Below are positions 46,790-59,222 of a stretch of 60,000 nt of DNA, one piece after another. Numbering within the stretch: position 1 is the first letter of the stretch; every line of letters begins with the position of its first letter. The translations under genes and the position numbers were made by a program. Under the pieces are notes generated by a model, which saw only the letters and a program-made list of their open reading frames with translations, was not told where the DNA came from and searched no databases. Source of the stretch: Mesostigma viride (taxonomy: Eukaryota; Streptophyta; Mesostigmatophyceae; Mesostigmatales; Mesostigmataceae); NCBI GenBank assembly GCA_009746045.1, contig RPFO01001598.1, forward strand, positions 291,001 to 351,000, written 5' to 3'.

Positions 46790-49700
46790 CTACGTCCAGC
46801 CAGGTCTCCGGCGCTTTACCCCGTACGGCTCGAAGACAGAATTCGGCGACACATGGAAGTTTGGCTCCGTGGGCCACGCAGTGGCTGGGGAACCCCTCTG
46901 CGCAGGCGGGGGGGTTGCAAAACCTCTCCCCCCCACGCTTGGTGCTGCTGCTTGTTGCCTGGCACCGTAATACTGGTCCCCATACGGGTCATAATCCTCC
47001 TGCCCCATTGGCGGCGACCGCCCCGTCGGGGGGGTCTGATGGGGTCCACGACCCCTGGGCTGCGAGGGCCCTCCGTTGGTGGCTCCTCTGGAGTCGTAGT
47101 TGCGGCCGTCGGCATTATCGTGGGGATGCCGCTTGTTGTCCCCGCTGGCTCGGCGCGACGAGAGCAGGAGCGCGAGTGCCAGCGTGCCCGCCGCCAGCGA
47201 CAGCAGCAGGGTGGCGGTGGAGGGCCACGAAGCGGGCGCCATCTCTGCGTGGACGAGCACCGACAGCGTGTGGCCTGTGTGTGTCGAGAAGGGGGGGGGG
47301 GGGGGATAGATGGGGAGCCGGGAAAGGAGGGAAGGGGGAGGAGAGAGGAGGGAAGGGGAATCAGGGGGGTGTTTAAAGGGGTAGATGGTTGAAAGGGCAG
47401 GCATATGAGGCGAGGGGGTCAAGGGAACCAGCACAGGGTGGCCAAACAGGGGCGCCATGCAGTTGTTTGAGGGAAAAGAGGGAGTCAAGAAACAGTGCAA
47501 TCGGGGCAACACGGCATGCGTGGCCACGATGCAAAAGAACGAGACGCAGGCCAAGTTAACACACAGAGCCACCGATAGATACCAATACACAATTCCACAA
47601 ACACCTCCATGCCAAATGATAGATCTAGGAAAAAAGAAAAGAACAGCGGCTGAGCGAAACAGCAGCCTGCCTTTCACATCTTACGGCCCCTGCTTGCCAG
47701 CACCCACCACCCTGAAAGCACCTCCACTGGACTTTAGCACCTGCACCGCTCTTACCGCATCAGACGTCAAGTGCATGCATGTACCTGCCCAGGCAGGAGT
47801 GAGCATGCCTTATAGAACGTAGCATCAAGCCACGATGGCGCAATACCGGGTTAAATATCAATATCGATCGATAGTACGACATTAACGGAAAGAGCAAAAA
47901 AAAGTGACACTGTCACTTGCCTCGCAAGGGGTAGACAACGCCACTGTATATGATTATTAGGTCGCTATATCATGCTAGATATAGCGACCAGTACACCGCT
48001 TGCCTGGTGTTGAGAAGGTGACGCTGACACCACTGCAAACAGCGTTACCAACACTTGTAAAAAACGATACCCTGAGTTTTTTTCTCCGTGCAAAGCTTTT
48101 GCTTGAGCTTCTAGAAAACGTCCACCAACGCCACGTTCCCAACACCATCCATCCAGTGCTCCAAATAAAATATGTCCCCGATACCCTTGTTACAAGGAGA
48201 AGGCGGGGAACAAAGAGAACCAGGTCCCCTATATCATTAGTATGTCCCCGATACCCTTGTTACAAGGAGAAGGCGGGGAACAAAGAGAACCAGGTCCCCT
48301 ATATCATTCTCGCGTCACTTGCCTGGCGTTGAAAAGACGATGCGGTCCGACACCGACGGCCCCTCCCGCCATTGGATCTGCCGATGTTCAACGGCCAGCA
48401 CGCACGAACGGGGGATGTGAGAATGTCGGGGGAGGCTGGGCACTGCATGCTGCCTACAGATACCCAGCCACACAGGGCCCGTATATCCACCTCTAAACCA
48501 TCAGCATAAGCAATAACCATAAGCCGTCACCGGACCCCCGACACGCCATCATCGGGCCACCCGTGTGCCAGTATGGCAGCACGGGACCAAAAGAGTAGCA
48601 TAAGCCAGAGGACGCAAGCCTACACGGACGTGAAAGCTTGCGTGTGGGTGTGTGGCCATGCCGACGGCTGCTGACATGGCCACACACACGGGCAGCGGAC
48701 CGGACACTTGGGATGGGCGGCATCCAGCCTCGAGCTCAGTGCTCAAAGGTGCCGCCCTCCCCTCCCACGTGAAGAGAAGGCGGCGCCCGCGATGGATATT
48801 TATGATCAGTGTACGAGGGAAAGGAGGGACAGGACGAAGACCGGTGATGGTGCAGCCAGTGACTGTGGTGGCAGCGTTCCACTGGGCTGTGTCATGCCAA
48901 CACTTGTTGATGGACACTGCAATGCCCGCAACGTGGTGCTAATGGGTGGGCCCAGGAACCGACCAACGATCAACGTAAATACACCAGCCCATGCACCAGC
49001 CTGCCGCTATCCATGTTACTTGTGGGTGGGTGGCGACACTTCGCTGAATGCTGACCAGATTGCACATACCACCGGGCAGGGCGTAGCAGCAAAAGACCGT
49101 GGTAGCTCACACAACCGTGCTCAAGCACGTCATAAAACAAATATGATAGAAAAGTTATTAGTATTACTCTTAACTGAAGTTGTAATGTGGACAGGGATGC
49201 CAGCACCCACAAAAGAGAGCAACATAAGAGAAACAACACATAAGAGTACACACAGGGGACACAACGAATAAGAGACCACATAACGGAAAAGGACATAAGG
49301 GAAAGGATCTAACACATAGGAGGACACATACGGGACGCAACATGAGGGAAATGATATGGCGCACTACACACGTGCCACACAAGCACTTGGAAGAAGCCAC
49401 CCACGTCTGGAATACGGACACCAAGTTCTGCTGCCACAGGAGACCTACCTGGAACACGGCCTTGCCCACCGCGGGCGTCCCTTCCTGCGTGAGCGCGGGC
49501 AGCTGCTGCACGGTCAGCGCGTCCTTGCGCGTCCAGGTGGCCACCATCTCCGCTGCGCTCGCCAGGGGGGGGGTCGCAAGGGGATGCCGAGGGGGGCCAT
49601 GAGGGGGGCAACGAGGGGGGCCATGCGGGGGGCAACGAGGGGGGCCATGCGGGGGCAACGAGGGAAGCAACAAGGCAACAAAATGGCTGAGTACGTGCAT

Positions 49701-52700
49701 GGGTGTGAATAGAAAAATTAGTCCATCCTATTAGTGAGCATAGTCCATCTGATAATAATTAGTCCATCCGATACGTGTGCTTAGTCCATCCGATAATCAT
49801 TAGTCCATCCTATTAGTGAGCTTAGTCCATCTGATAATAATTAGTCCATCCGATACGTGTGCTTAGTCCATCCGATAATAATTAGTCCATCCGATACGTG
49901 TGCTTAGTGAGTGCTTGGCGGCTGGATGGTTGTTGGGAATGTGGGTGGTGCACTGTGCGCGGTGCAGGGCCGCCTACATCTATTCTCCGGACCAGCTTCT
50001 GTTTTATCCCTACCACGTGTGCAGAGGGGACCATGTTGGGTAGTAAGGTTCGAATCTAGGGCCTGATCCTGTTGGAAGAGATGACTAAAGATAGCTGCCA
50101 CGGACGGCAACCAAGTATTAATTCAGCCCGTAACACACAGACCATTCATAAGCTCTAAATTAGTAATAATCAAAATTTTACGCGGGACCTTTCCTACAGG
50201 CGACTCACCGACGTTCCCATAGAGCGTGACGGTGGTGGAGTTGAGCGCCCACGACAGCCGCACCTGTGGGCGAAGGTCACGATGGGAGCCATCGGATGCG
50301 GCAGGCAGGCCACATGGAGTATGGCATGGCGTTGCATGGCGTGGTATGGTGACGGGTGAGGGGGTTGACAGGGCTCCGTGGCTTCCCAACGGACACACAC
50401 ACACGCACTCATACGTGATGGGTACCGGTGACCACCATGACGGATACCAGTCGGCCCTCGGTCTCTGTCGGCAGTTGGCACGGCTCCCACCTGAAACCTG
50501 GCGTGGTTCCCATGCGTCTATGAAACCTGAGCACAGTGCTGGCAGCACATGAGCGGCACGACAGGCCTCCGCACCCCGGGTCGAAGCACCCACGATCTCG
50601 TGGGGACCAAAACACGTCATTGTGTACGCGGAAAACACCCCGTGTACACGGCGCCCATTAAGCAGACAATGGCATCGACACATCAACCCGTGTACACGGC
50701 GCCCATTAAGCAGACAGTGGCATCTACACATCAACCCGTGTACACGGCGCCCATTAAGCAGACAGTGGCATCTACACATCAACCCGTGTACACGGCGCCC
50801 ATTAAGCAGACAGTGGCATCTACACATCAACCCGTGTACACGGCGCCCATTAAGCAGACAGTGGCATCGACACATCAACCCGTGTACACGGCGCCCATTA
50901 AGCAGACAGTGGCATCGACACATCAACCCGTGTACACGGCGCCCATTAAGCAGACAGTGGCATCGACACATCAACCCGTGTACACGGCGCCCATTAAGCA
51001 GACAGTGGCATCTACACATCAACCCGTGTACACGGCGCCCATTAAGCAGACAGTGGCATCGACACATCAACCCGTGTACACGGCGCCCATTAAGCAGACA
51101 GTGGCATCTACACATCAACCCGTGTACACGGCGCCCATTAAGCAGACAGTGGCATCTACACATCAACCCGTGTACACGGCGCCCATGAAGCAGACAGTGG
51201 CATCGACACATCAACCCGTGTACACGGCGCCCATTAAGCAGACAGTGGCATCTACACATCAACCCGTGTACACGGCGCCCATGAAGCAGACAGTGGCATC
51301 TACACATCAACCCGTGTACACGGCGCCCATTAAGCAGACAGTGGCATCTACACATCAACCCGTGTACACGGCGCCCATGAAGCAGACAGTGGCATCTACA
51401 CATCAACCCGTGTACACGGCGCCCATGAAGCAGACAGTGGCATCGACACATCAACCCGTGTACACGGCGCCCATTAAGCAGACAGTGGCATCGACACATC
51501 AACCCGTGTACACGGCGCCCATTAAGCAGACAGTGGCATCTACACATCAACCCGTGTACACGGCGCCCATTAAGCAGACAGTGGCATCTACACATCAACC
51601 CGTGTACACGGCGCCCATTAAGCAGACAGTGGCATCGACACATCGCCAGGCCACGATGGGAACTTTCAGACGGCCACCTCTACCTCAACGAGACAACCTT
51701 CCCCCAGATCCGTATCTACAATTTGGGAGGGTGACCATCCACAGAACGCTGGCGGTGTTCCAGGCAGACGCGCAAGGGAGAGGCACGCGCACGTGTGCGT
51801 TCAAGCAGGCAGACGGGCAGGTGCTACTGTACAGCGCCCATATCTGTACTAGAAAGAAGCACGTCTTGCCACGAGCGCAGCCATGCCATCCTCTTCACTA
51901 GATTCCACAAGAGGGAAAAAAAAGGCCCCAACCCCTTAAAGCCTTCACAGCCAACCTGCCTTATTGGTCAGGGTCATGCCCCCCTGTTTAACAGTGGCCT
52001 GGCGGTCCGAGGAAACCCTGCGATAACGACCCAACGTGCAGCCCAACGAACCCAACGACCGTGTGGCACGGCAATCTCTATTGGCTCCCGATTCTCTAGT
52101 GGAAAGCGATAAACTAGAAAGCAACCCCCAGCTGAGCGGGGCCGCTTCTCACAACACCCACCTTGCGGTGAAGAGTCACGAATCAAAACTTTTTCTTTCT
52201 TCTATGGCTCTTGCTAACCGTAGTGAACCAAATGGTCGATGATTTTCTACCAAGTGGAGTGCCAGGCGCGCTCACCTGGTCCGACGCGGTCGGCGCCAGC
52301 TGGAACCCCAACAGCACGCTCAGCGAGACGGATCCACTCTCGCTGTACCCGCGAGCTGGCTTCTGGCGTACGCCACCGCCAAGTGCTGGCCCCAAGCTGA
52401 CTGTTGTCCCTGCCCCCACCCCCGCCCCTGCCCCTGATGACCCTGCCGAGGACACGGCTGGCTTCTCGGACGGCCCTCCCGCCGTGGCGGTGGCTGTCAC
52501 AGTAATGCTGGCGCTCCCCGTTTGTTGCAGCAGCGACGCCAGCTGCGTGTGTGTGCTGGAGGTGTGCCAGAGGGAGGGCGGCTGCCAGTAGAGCGCTTGC
52601 ACCAGCTCGTACGGGGAGCGCAGCTTGACGACGCAGAAGTGGGCGAGCGCGCCGCCGCTGTGCGAGGGGTCGCTGCGTTCTCTGGCCTCTGTCACCGTGC

Positions 52701-55700
52701 TGCGTGCGCCAGGAGCGAGAGGGGGGGGTTGGATCACCCGGGGAGGGGGGGGGGTGAGGGGAGGGGGAGGGGAAGGGGGAGGGGAGGGAAGGGGACGGGG
52801 GAGGGGAGGGGAGGGGAGTAGAAAAAGGGGGGAGGCAGAACGAGGGGGAAGCACAAGGTCGGGGGGGGGGGGGGGGGGGCGGAGCAAAGGAGGGGAAGCA
52901 TCCCAGGGGTGGGAGGAACGCATGGTAGGGGGGAGAGTGGGGGATGGAAAGGGCGGGAAGGAGGCAGAGGAATGGGAAGAAAGGAAGAAAATCAGCAGGA
53001 AGCAGGAGCAAGTAGAAGCATGGCCAGAAATGTGCAAGGCTCTCCGTGACTGGGCTGGCGGCAGTGCAGGCCATCCTCATAGTGACACAGGAGAATACTT
53101 TGCACACGATGGAGGCCAGAACTACACAGGAGCCAGCCCAGGACAGAACCAGCCATGCGTGGAATCAATGAACCCAGCCGCACCTACTTGTTACCACCCC
53201 CAGCTTGTGCGTGTGTGCCTCAAAGAAGGCCTCGAATAAGGCCCATATGTGCATGGGTTTGCGCCTGACAATACCGTCTCCATCTACGTACCCACGTGAC
53301 GCACTCTTATGTGCTTTTAATTGATCCAGCCGCCACGCGCGACCTTGGAGTGACACTAATGAATGCCCCAATTCAAGCCCACTCTCTTTACTTCCCTCCA
53401 TTAGTTGCGTACTCACCCGGCTGCTACTTTAGTCGATAGTTTACACGTACACACATACCAGACCGCACCGCACAGCACGCGCGCATGCGAACGTGCACAT
53501 GCATCGAGAATTAAAACTTGCGAACGCGAGAGCGGCAGCACAAGAGATGCGTGAAACAGGAAGAACCACAGCAAGATATACTACTGTGTTAAATGCCCTG
53601 TTGGGGAAATTTACAAGGAAGAAACACAACGGATGCGCGAAACAGGAAGGACCCTGGCAGCTGACAGACAGATATACATGCACGTGCGTGCGTGCCAATC
53701 ACGCGCAAACCAAAGATACCAACCCCCCCTTGGTAAATAAACACATACTACTAATAACATACTACTACTACTACTAATACCTGTCTACATAACCAACCCC
53801 CCCACCTGTGTGTGCGCACACATACCCGATCGCCCCCCCCAACGGTGCACCCCCCAACACATACCCGATCGCCGGCAGGTCCAGCGCGCAGCCAAAGTCG
53901 ATGTGCTGCACGACCGCGGGCGGTTCGTCCACCAGTGGGTGGCCGTCCGCGTCCAGGAACGTGACGCGCAGCCACTCCTCCGACGACACCTGGCGGTGGC
54001 CGCTCACGATCGGTACGGACGCCAGCGGCCGCACCGCGACCCCCGGGGGGCCAGAGATCCCATTGCCACCCAGCAGCTGACCTGCTACCCTGCCCTGTAG
54101 CAGCGGACCTCCTCCTCCTCCTCGTTGCTGCTGACCCAGTTGGCCTCCTTCGATCAGCCCCATGGCCACATTGCTCAGCACGGGGGGTGGTCCCAAAGGG
54201 AGCCGCTCCCCCGCCCCCCCCTGCAGGTGCGCCGGCACCCCCACGGGCTCCAGCTGGACGGCCGCCACGCGCACGACGGCCACGTGCGTGTAAGTCTTGA
54301 GGTTGTGGCTGTGGAAGTGGACCGTCGTGTTGCCCAGCCCGACCGCCCGCGCCAGGCCTGTCAGCGCGTCGATCACCAGCACCAAGGGGTCCGAGCTGTC
54401 CCAGACCGCGTTGTGCTGGGACCCTGGGACGAGGGCGGCGCCGTCACCGGCATCGCTCGCCGTTGTTTGGCTCGTGGCTCCACCGCCGCCGCTGCCACCG
54501 CCCCTGCCCCGGTCGCCACGGGCAAAGGAGCGGAGAGCAGAGAGCGTGTCTTGAGTGGTTGCGACGGGGTTGGTTACAGAGCCGTGGGCCATGGATGGAC
54601 TGACATGAGTCATGGACGGACTGGCACCGCCGACGGTGAACTGGATGAGTCCACCGAGATGGACGACAGGCGACTGGGGGTGGACGTACTCGCCCACGCG
54701 CACGAGCAGGTAGGTCTCCACCGACGGGTCGGTGACGAGCGACAGCCGCAGAAGCACGGTGCCCTGGGCGAGCGCCTGCAGGTGCAGGGTCCCAGGGCAC
54801 CCGATGGACAGGAGGCCAGACCCGGACGCAGCCATGCCCTCGCCGCTGCGGCCGCCGCCCGCGCTCCCACTGGCCTGCATGTGGGACACAAGGATGACTG
54901 TGTGTGGGGGGGGGGGGCATAGACAGGGGTGAAAAAGGGTGAAAAAGGGTGAAAAAGGGTGAAAAAGGGTGAAAAGGGGGGCAAGGGGGGTAAAAGGGGG
55001 TAAAATGGGGGGAGGGAGAGGGGAAAGGGAGGGGGGAAAGGGAAGGGGAAAAGGGAGGGCGGGAAGTGGCAGAATACAGAGAGGGGGCAGGGGGAGTGGG
55101 ACCAATGAAGGGAAACAAAGGGTCGGCAAGGAAGGGAGAGTCAAAAGGGTAAAACACGACCATGCGACAAAAGGGGGCGCAGCCGGTCACAGCAAGGCGA
55201 GAGATCCACCGGCTGCGCACTATACCAGAAGAAAACAACGTCATTATGAACTGATCTACTAAGAAAATAATATTTGAGTTTGCTATGTACTTGTACTAGT
55301 AGTATGTTGAACTCGCTCCCCGTCACAGGACAGCAAGTGCATCACGCTTGCTCACCGTTGGGGTTGTTCATATCCACGTTGAGCATCAGCGACCCCGGAG
55401 GCAAGCCCGCAAACGGCGTCCCATACTCGTCCGCCAGCACCACCTCAAACGTGGTGTCCGCGCCCAGTGACAGCTCCGCCTCGTGGGGCAACGCGTCCCG
55501 GTCGCTAGCAGACAACCGCGCCGAGGGGGCCACGCGGAAACAGCCCGCGACGCCCGTTCGTGCGGATGAGGTGTCGGCCGCCTTGACGCACGCGACGCCT
55601 GATGTGTCCCCCGTGGTCACGCGGCCGTCCGCGTGGAGGGTCAAAAGGGGCTGAGTGGCCGCCGGGGACGCCGGCACGGGGCATGACACGCAATCTTGCA

Positions 55701-58700
55701 TGAGGGAATAGCTGACGTCCGGCACGGGGGGAGTGGCGGGCCGGGCCCCTGTCTCCTGCCCACCCCCCGTGCTGGCCTGGGAGCTGTGAGGAAGGAGGAG
55801 AGGAAGTGGCGTCGGTGTCGTGAAGTGCGTGGGGAGCAGCATGGGTGGGCAACCTTCGGTTAATTCTGGCAGCACCCACACACTCTCGCTCGCCGTCAGC
55901 GTGATCGGGGCCGCCCGTGTGGCGCCGCCTCCCCGGGTGGCACCTGGCAGCCCCGCGGAGCACTCCATGGTGACCGTGACGGAGCTCAGCCCGGGGGATA
56001 ACGCCAGCACGCGCGCCGAGAAGCCGCCGTCGATGCGCCGACCGAGGGCCGGGTGACCCCTGCTGCGACCCCCCGCCGCTGTGGCCCCCGTGTCCCCTCG
56101 CCCGCCCGCCCCCTTGAGTGAGCTGACAATATCGGACAACAACGAGGATGACGATGGCGATGGCCCCGCTTCCCCGCCCACGGGGAGGCCCCTGTCCGCC
56201 TCCCTGTCGTCCTCGGTGGCCGACCTGGCCAGGGACCCTGGCAGCCCCCCGGTGCCCGTGCCCGATGACAGCTCGAGGAGCCGTAGGACGTCGGGCGCGC
56301 CGACCGACCACCGGTAGTTGCGGCAGTTGTGCGCGAACGTGAACGGGCCCTCGGCCTGCCCGCCCGCGCCGTTGAGGGTCACCGTGAGCTCCCTCCCGAC
56401 CGCGAGCTTGCCCCCGCGCACATTGATGCGGGCCGACGAGATCAGCCGGACGGTTATGCTGGCCGACGCGGACCCGTACGACTCCCCCCTGGGCCCGACC
56501 GCGTGCGCGGTCACGGTAGCGGCGCCCGGGCTGACGGCGGTCACCATACCGGTGGCTGAGTCGACGAGCGCGATGGAGGGGTCGGAGGAGGAGAAGCGGG
56601 TGCGGGCGCCAGTCTTAGGGCCGCCGTGGCAGACGAGGCCATACTCGCCGCCTGGGCCCAGGATGAGCTCCGCGGGGGTGATGCCCAGGGGGGGGTAGAC
56701 GACCACCTGGCAGGGTGCGCGGGGCGTGAGGCCATGAGGGAGGCAGGCACAATGATGAGCCAACACAGGATCTTGGATAAATGAATACTTACTACATTAG
56801 TACATGGTGTAGAGATATAGGAGTGTAGGATATGTCAGTACAACTATAGATATGGGATTATATGGCGTATGTGAGTATAGGATTGACTCGCAAGTGCTGC
56901 CCCAAGCATGACAACCCAGGTTGAGCATGAGAAGCCAGGTCGACTTCTGCTTACCCCGCGTCTCACGTAGGCTGGTTGCTTGACTAGAAGAACGGCGCGA
57001 TTCTAGCCGAATGCAGCACACTCAATGGCACCCTGTCCATATTGTACAAATATGGGATGATGATGTTGGCCGGCATCAGCGAGGCGGTGCAGGCATGGCC
57101 ATACTGCGGGTTGTCTCCTTGATACTGCTGGTAGGGATCGGACAGGATATAGGACTCATGTGTGGACAGGATATAGGACTCATGTGTGGACAGGAGATAG
57201 GATTCATGTGTGGACAGGAGATAGGATTCATGTGTGGACAGGAGATAGGATTCATGTGTGGACAGGAGATAGGATTCATGTGTGGACAGGAGATAGGATT
57301 TATGTGTGGACAGGACGTGGTGGCCATCCGCGAAGAGGGCTGGAGATGAGACAGCAACTGCTGGTAGGTAGATGTATTGTAGCATATGCGGTAGGATGTA
57401 TTGTAGCATATGCGGTAGGATGTTTTGTAGCATATGCGGTAGGATGTTTTGTAGCATATGCGGTAGGATGTTTTGTAGCATATGCGGTAGGATGTTTTGT
57501 AGCATATGCGGTAGGATGTTTTGTAGCATATGCGGTAGGATGTTTTGTAGCACATGCAGTAGGATGTATTGTAGCATATGCGGTAGGATGTATTGTAGCA
57601 CATGCAGTAGGATGTTTTGTAGCATATGCAGTAGGATGTATTGTAGCATATGCGGTAGGATGTTTTGTAGCATATGCGGTAGGATGTTTTGTAGCACATG
57701 CAGTAGGATGTATTGTAGCACATGCGGTAGGATGTTTTGTAGCATATGCGGTAGGATATACTGTGCATATACAGTAGGATGTTTTGTAGCATATGCAGTA
57801 GGATATACTGTGCATAGGATGATATGTGTGCCGTGTGACTGGCAGCGAGGCACACTGATGAGGAAGCGTGGGTGGAAGAAGCAAAGTGGCGTGTTGACAG
57901 AGGTGTCTACCTCGACTGCCACGCAGGTGAGCATGGCCACCATCAATACACTACCGTATCCCATGTCCAAATATAGCCTTACCTGCACCGTCTCGCTGAT
58001 GATGGTCAGGCCCTGCGCCGACACCACGCTCGCCCGCACGTACGTGGTCCCCACTGCTGCCGCCCGCAACACCATCGTCGCCTCCACCCCCACGTCAACC
58101 CCCCCATCGGGGATCTCCACCATCTCCCCTACCGCCGCCCCCTCCCCTAGAGACTCCAGCACACCCCCGTCCGCCGTCACGGGCGTCAGGTGCATGTACG
58201 CCAGCTGGCGCGACCCGAACGCCCGGCCCAGCGAATCGGCCGCCTCCACAGGGACACCGAAGACAGCTCCCAGGCGCACGGTGACGTACGAGGGCAGCAG
58301 GATGCGGAGGGAGGCCACATCGGCCACGGTCACCAGGCCCGTGACGGTGGACGGGTACAAGAGGCCCTTGTCGCGGACGAGCACTTGCGCGGTGCCGAGG
58401 GCCACTGGGTGGACGACGATCAACTTGCCGGGGTAGGCTGTGTAGGCGGCTCCGGGATAGGCAGAGCCAAAGGAATCTCCCGCAGCCGGCGTGCCAGCTG
58501 GCGCGAGTGTCGGTGTGGAAGAACTAGCCGTTGTGGGGGTCGCCATCGTGACCTTGCCTCCCTGGCTGTCCTTGCTGGCAACTTTGGGAGAGCCGGCATC
58601 TGCCGCACTGCTGGCGTCCGCAGAGGACGCCGCCGTGCTGGCAGCACCCTGCTTTGGGACAAAGGCCCCTGGGGCCGGGGTGGCGGTGGCGGTCAGCGCG

Positions 58701-58837
58701 CCCACGGTGGCGATCGCGGTGTCGTTGCTGGTGGCGACGAGGGAGCTGGTCCCGCCCACCACCGTGAAGGTGCCCTCGGCGGACGGGTGGTGGAAGATGA
58801 GCAGCGAGGGCGGGTGCAGCTGGAGCACGTCAACGAC
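46790..58837 (-). CDS. NUP210: NUP210/gp210-type nuclear pore membrane glycoprotein, 3' part of gene
   Basis: Exons on the minus strand, 5' to 3': 58837-57983, 56706-55356, 54897-53865, 52699-52276, 50263-50209, 49552-49449, a tentative 47740-47704, and 47274-46790 (TAG). Phases agree throughout; without the 37-nt exon the last junction is out of phase. With it the window holds about 1447 residues; the N-terminus lies upstream. gp210 is a pore-membrane protein with a large lumenal part of Ig-like repeats, one transmembrane helix and a short cytosolic tail. Landmarks: VADVASLRILLPSYV, GTTYVRASVVSAQGLTIISE, VYPPLGITPAELILGPGG, a BIG2-type SDPSIALVDSATGMVTAVSP, VACVKAADTSSARTGVAGCF, VLLRLSLVTDPSVETYLLVR, LNSTTVTLYGNV, the transmembrane TLLLSLAAGTLALALLL, and a roughly 120-residue Gly/Pro/Gln-rich tail. 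Introns hold several minisatellites. Confidence 0.87.
48171..48308 (+). repeat. Perfect 70-bp tandem duplication in a nucleoporin intron
   Basis: Bases 48,171-48,240 are repeated at 48,241-48,308 without a mismatch (TATGTCCCCGATACCCTTGT...), which points to a recent duplication. Confidence 0.95.
49575..49660. repeat. G-rich minisatellite at a nucleoporin acceptor
   Basis: Units of GGGGGGCAACGAGG/GGGGGGCCATGCGG. On the coding minus strand it is a C/T-rich tract about 25-110 bp upstream of the exon at 49,552. Confidence 0.85.
49733..49906. repeat. TTAGTCCATCC-type minisatellite
   Basis: Eight imperfect units alternating TTAGTCCATCxGATAATxA and TTAGTCCATCCGATACGTGT, in a nucleoporin intron. 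Confidence 0.85.
50639..51646. repeat. 48-bp minisatellite, 21 units, in a nucleoporin intron
   Basis: The unit begins CCCGTGTACACGGCGCCCAT and ends ACACATCAA. Units differ at only a few positions (ATT/ATG and TCT/TCG). As 48 is divisible by 3, it is open in the plus strand (PVYTAPIKQTVASTHQ) and in a minus-strand frame (MCRCHCLLNGRRVHGL). It lies inside the 2.0-kb intron between exons 52,276 and 50,263. Confidence 0.95.
52730..52885. repeat. G-rich (minus-strand C-rich) tract upstream of a nucleoporin acceptor
   Basis: Runs of GGGGA/GGGAGG and an 18-19-bp G run. On the transcribed minus strand this is a strong polypyrimidine region just 5' of the exon starting at 52,699. Confidence 0.85.
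54905..55125. repeat. G-rich tract and GGTGAAAAAG repeats upstream of a nucleoporin acceptor
   Basis: A 13-bp G run (54,906-54,918), five GGTGAAAAAG units (54,927-54,976), then GGGAA-rich sequence. On the minus strand it is C/T-rich and runs into CACACAG, the acceptor before 54,897. Confidence 0.85.
57133..57312 (+). repeat. 24-bp minisatellite
   Basis: Seven units of GGACAGGAxATAGGAxTCAT-GTGT in the nucleoporin intron between exons 57,983 and 56,706. Confidence 0.95.
57368..57830 (+). repeat. 24-bp minisatellite, about 18 units
   Basis: The unit is TGTTTTGTAGCATATGCGGT-AGGA with TGTATT and CACATGCAG variants. The length is divisible by 3, so open frames arise by chance. Confidence 0.95.
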
Positions 58838-59047
58838 CTGACGGCACGACAGAGTGTGAGGGAAAAGTACAGCGACAGGGGTGACCATGTTAGCACTGAG
58901 AAGCCAACACGCATTTACAACATTTACAACATTTGCAACATGCATGGGTTGACAGGGGGGGAGCACGTCGAGGTCCTGGGGGTGATTCCGTGCGCTGGAC
59001 GAAAAAAACATGCCAGGATGAAAATGTGCGGGACAAGTAAACAAGCG

Positions 59048-59222
59048 TGGGTAAGTGGGTAAGTGGGTAAGTGGGTAAGTGGGTAAGTGGGTAAGTGGGT
59101 AAGTGGGTAAGTGGGTAAGTGGGTAAGTGGGTAAGTGGGTAAGTGGGTAAGTGGGTAAGTGGGTAAGTGGGTAAGTGGGTAAGTGGGTAAGTGGGTAAGT
59201 GGGTAAGTGGGTAAGTGGGTGG
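59048..59222 (+). repeat. (GTAAGTGG)n, about 21 units
   Basis: An 8-bp repeat upstream of the first nucleoporin exon in the window. On the minus strand it reads (CCACTTAC)n and opens a THLPTYPL-type frame that is not a gene. Bases 59,223-60,000 hold no recognised gene; an R1-like GAGACGGCCAGGGCAGGCCA lies at 59,833. Confidence 0.95.

Noticed and set aside
49970-50065. Possible tRNA, because of GGTTCGAATCT at about 50,046
   Set aside because: No acceptor or anticodon stem could be paired around it.
50123-51901. 450- and 506-codon frames with 16-residue repeats, and possible CRISPR-like array
   Set aside because: The units abut without spacers, so it is not a CRISPR; it lies within an intron bounded by phase-matched nucleoporin exons.
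56984-57884. Tyr/Cys/Ile-rich frames around 57.1-57.9 kb
   Set aside because: These are products of 24-bp minisatellites in a nucleoporin intron.
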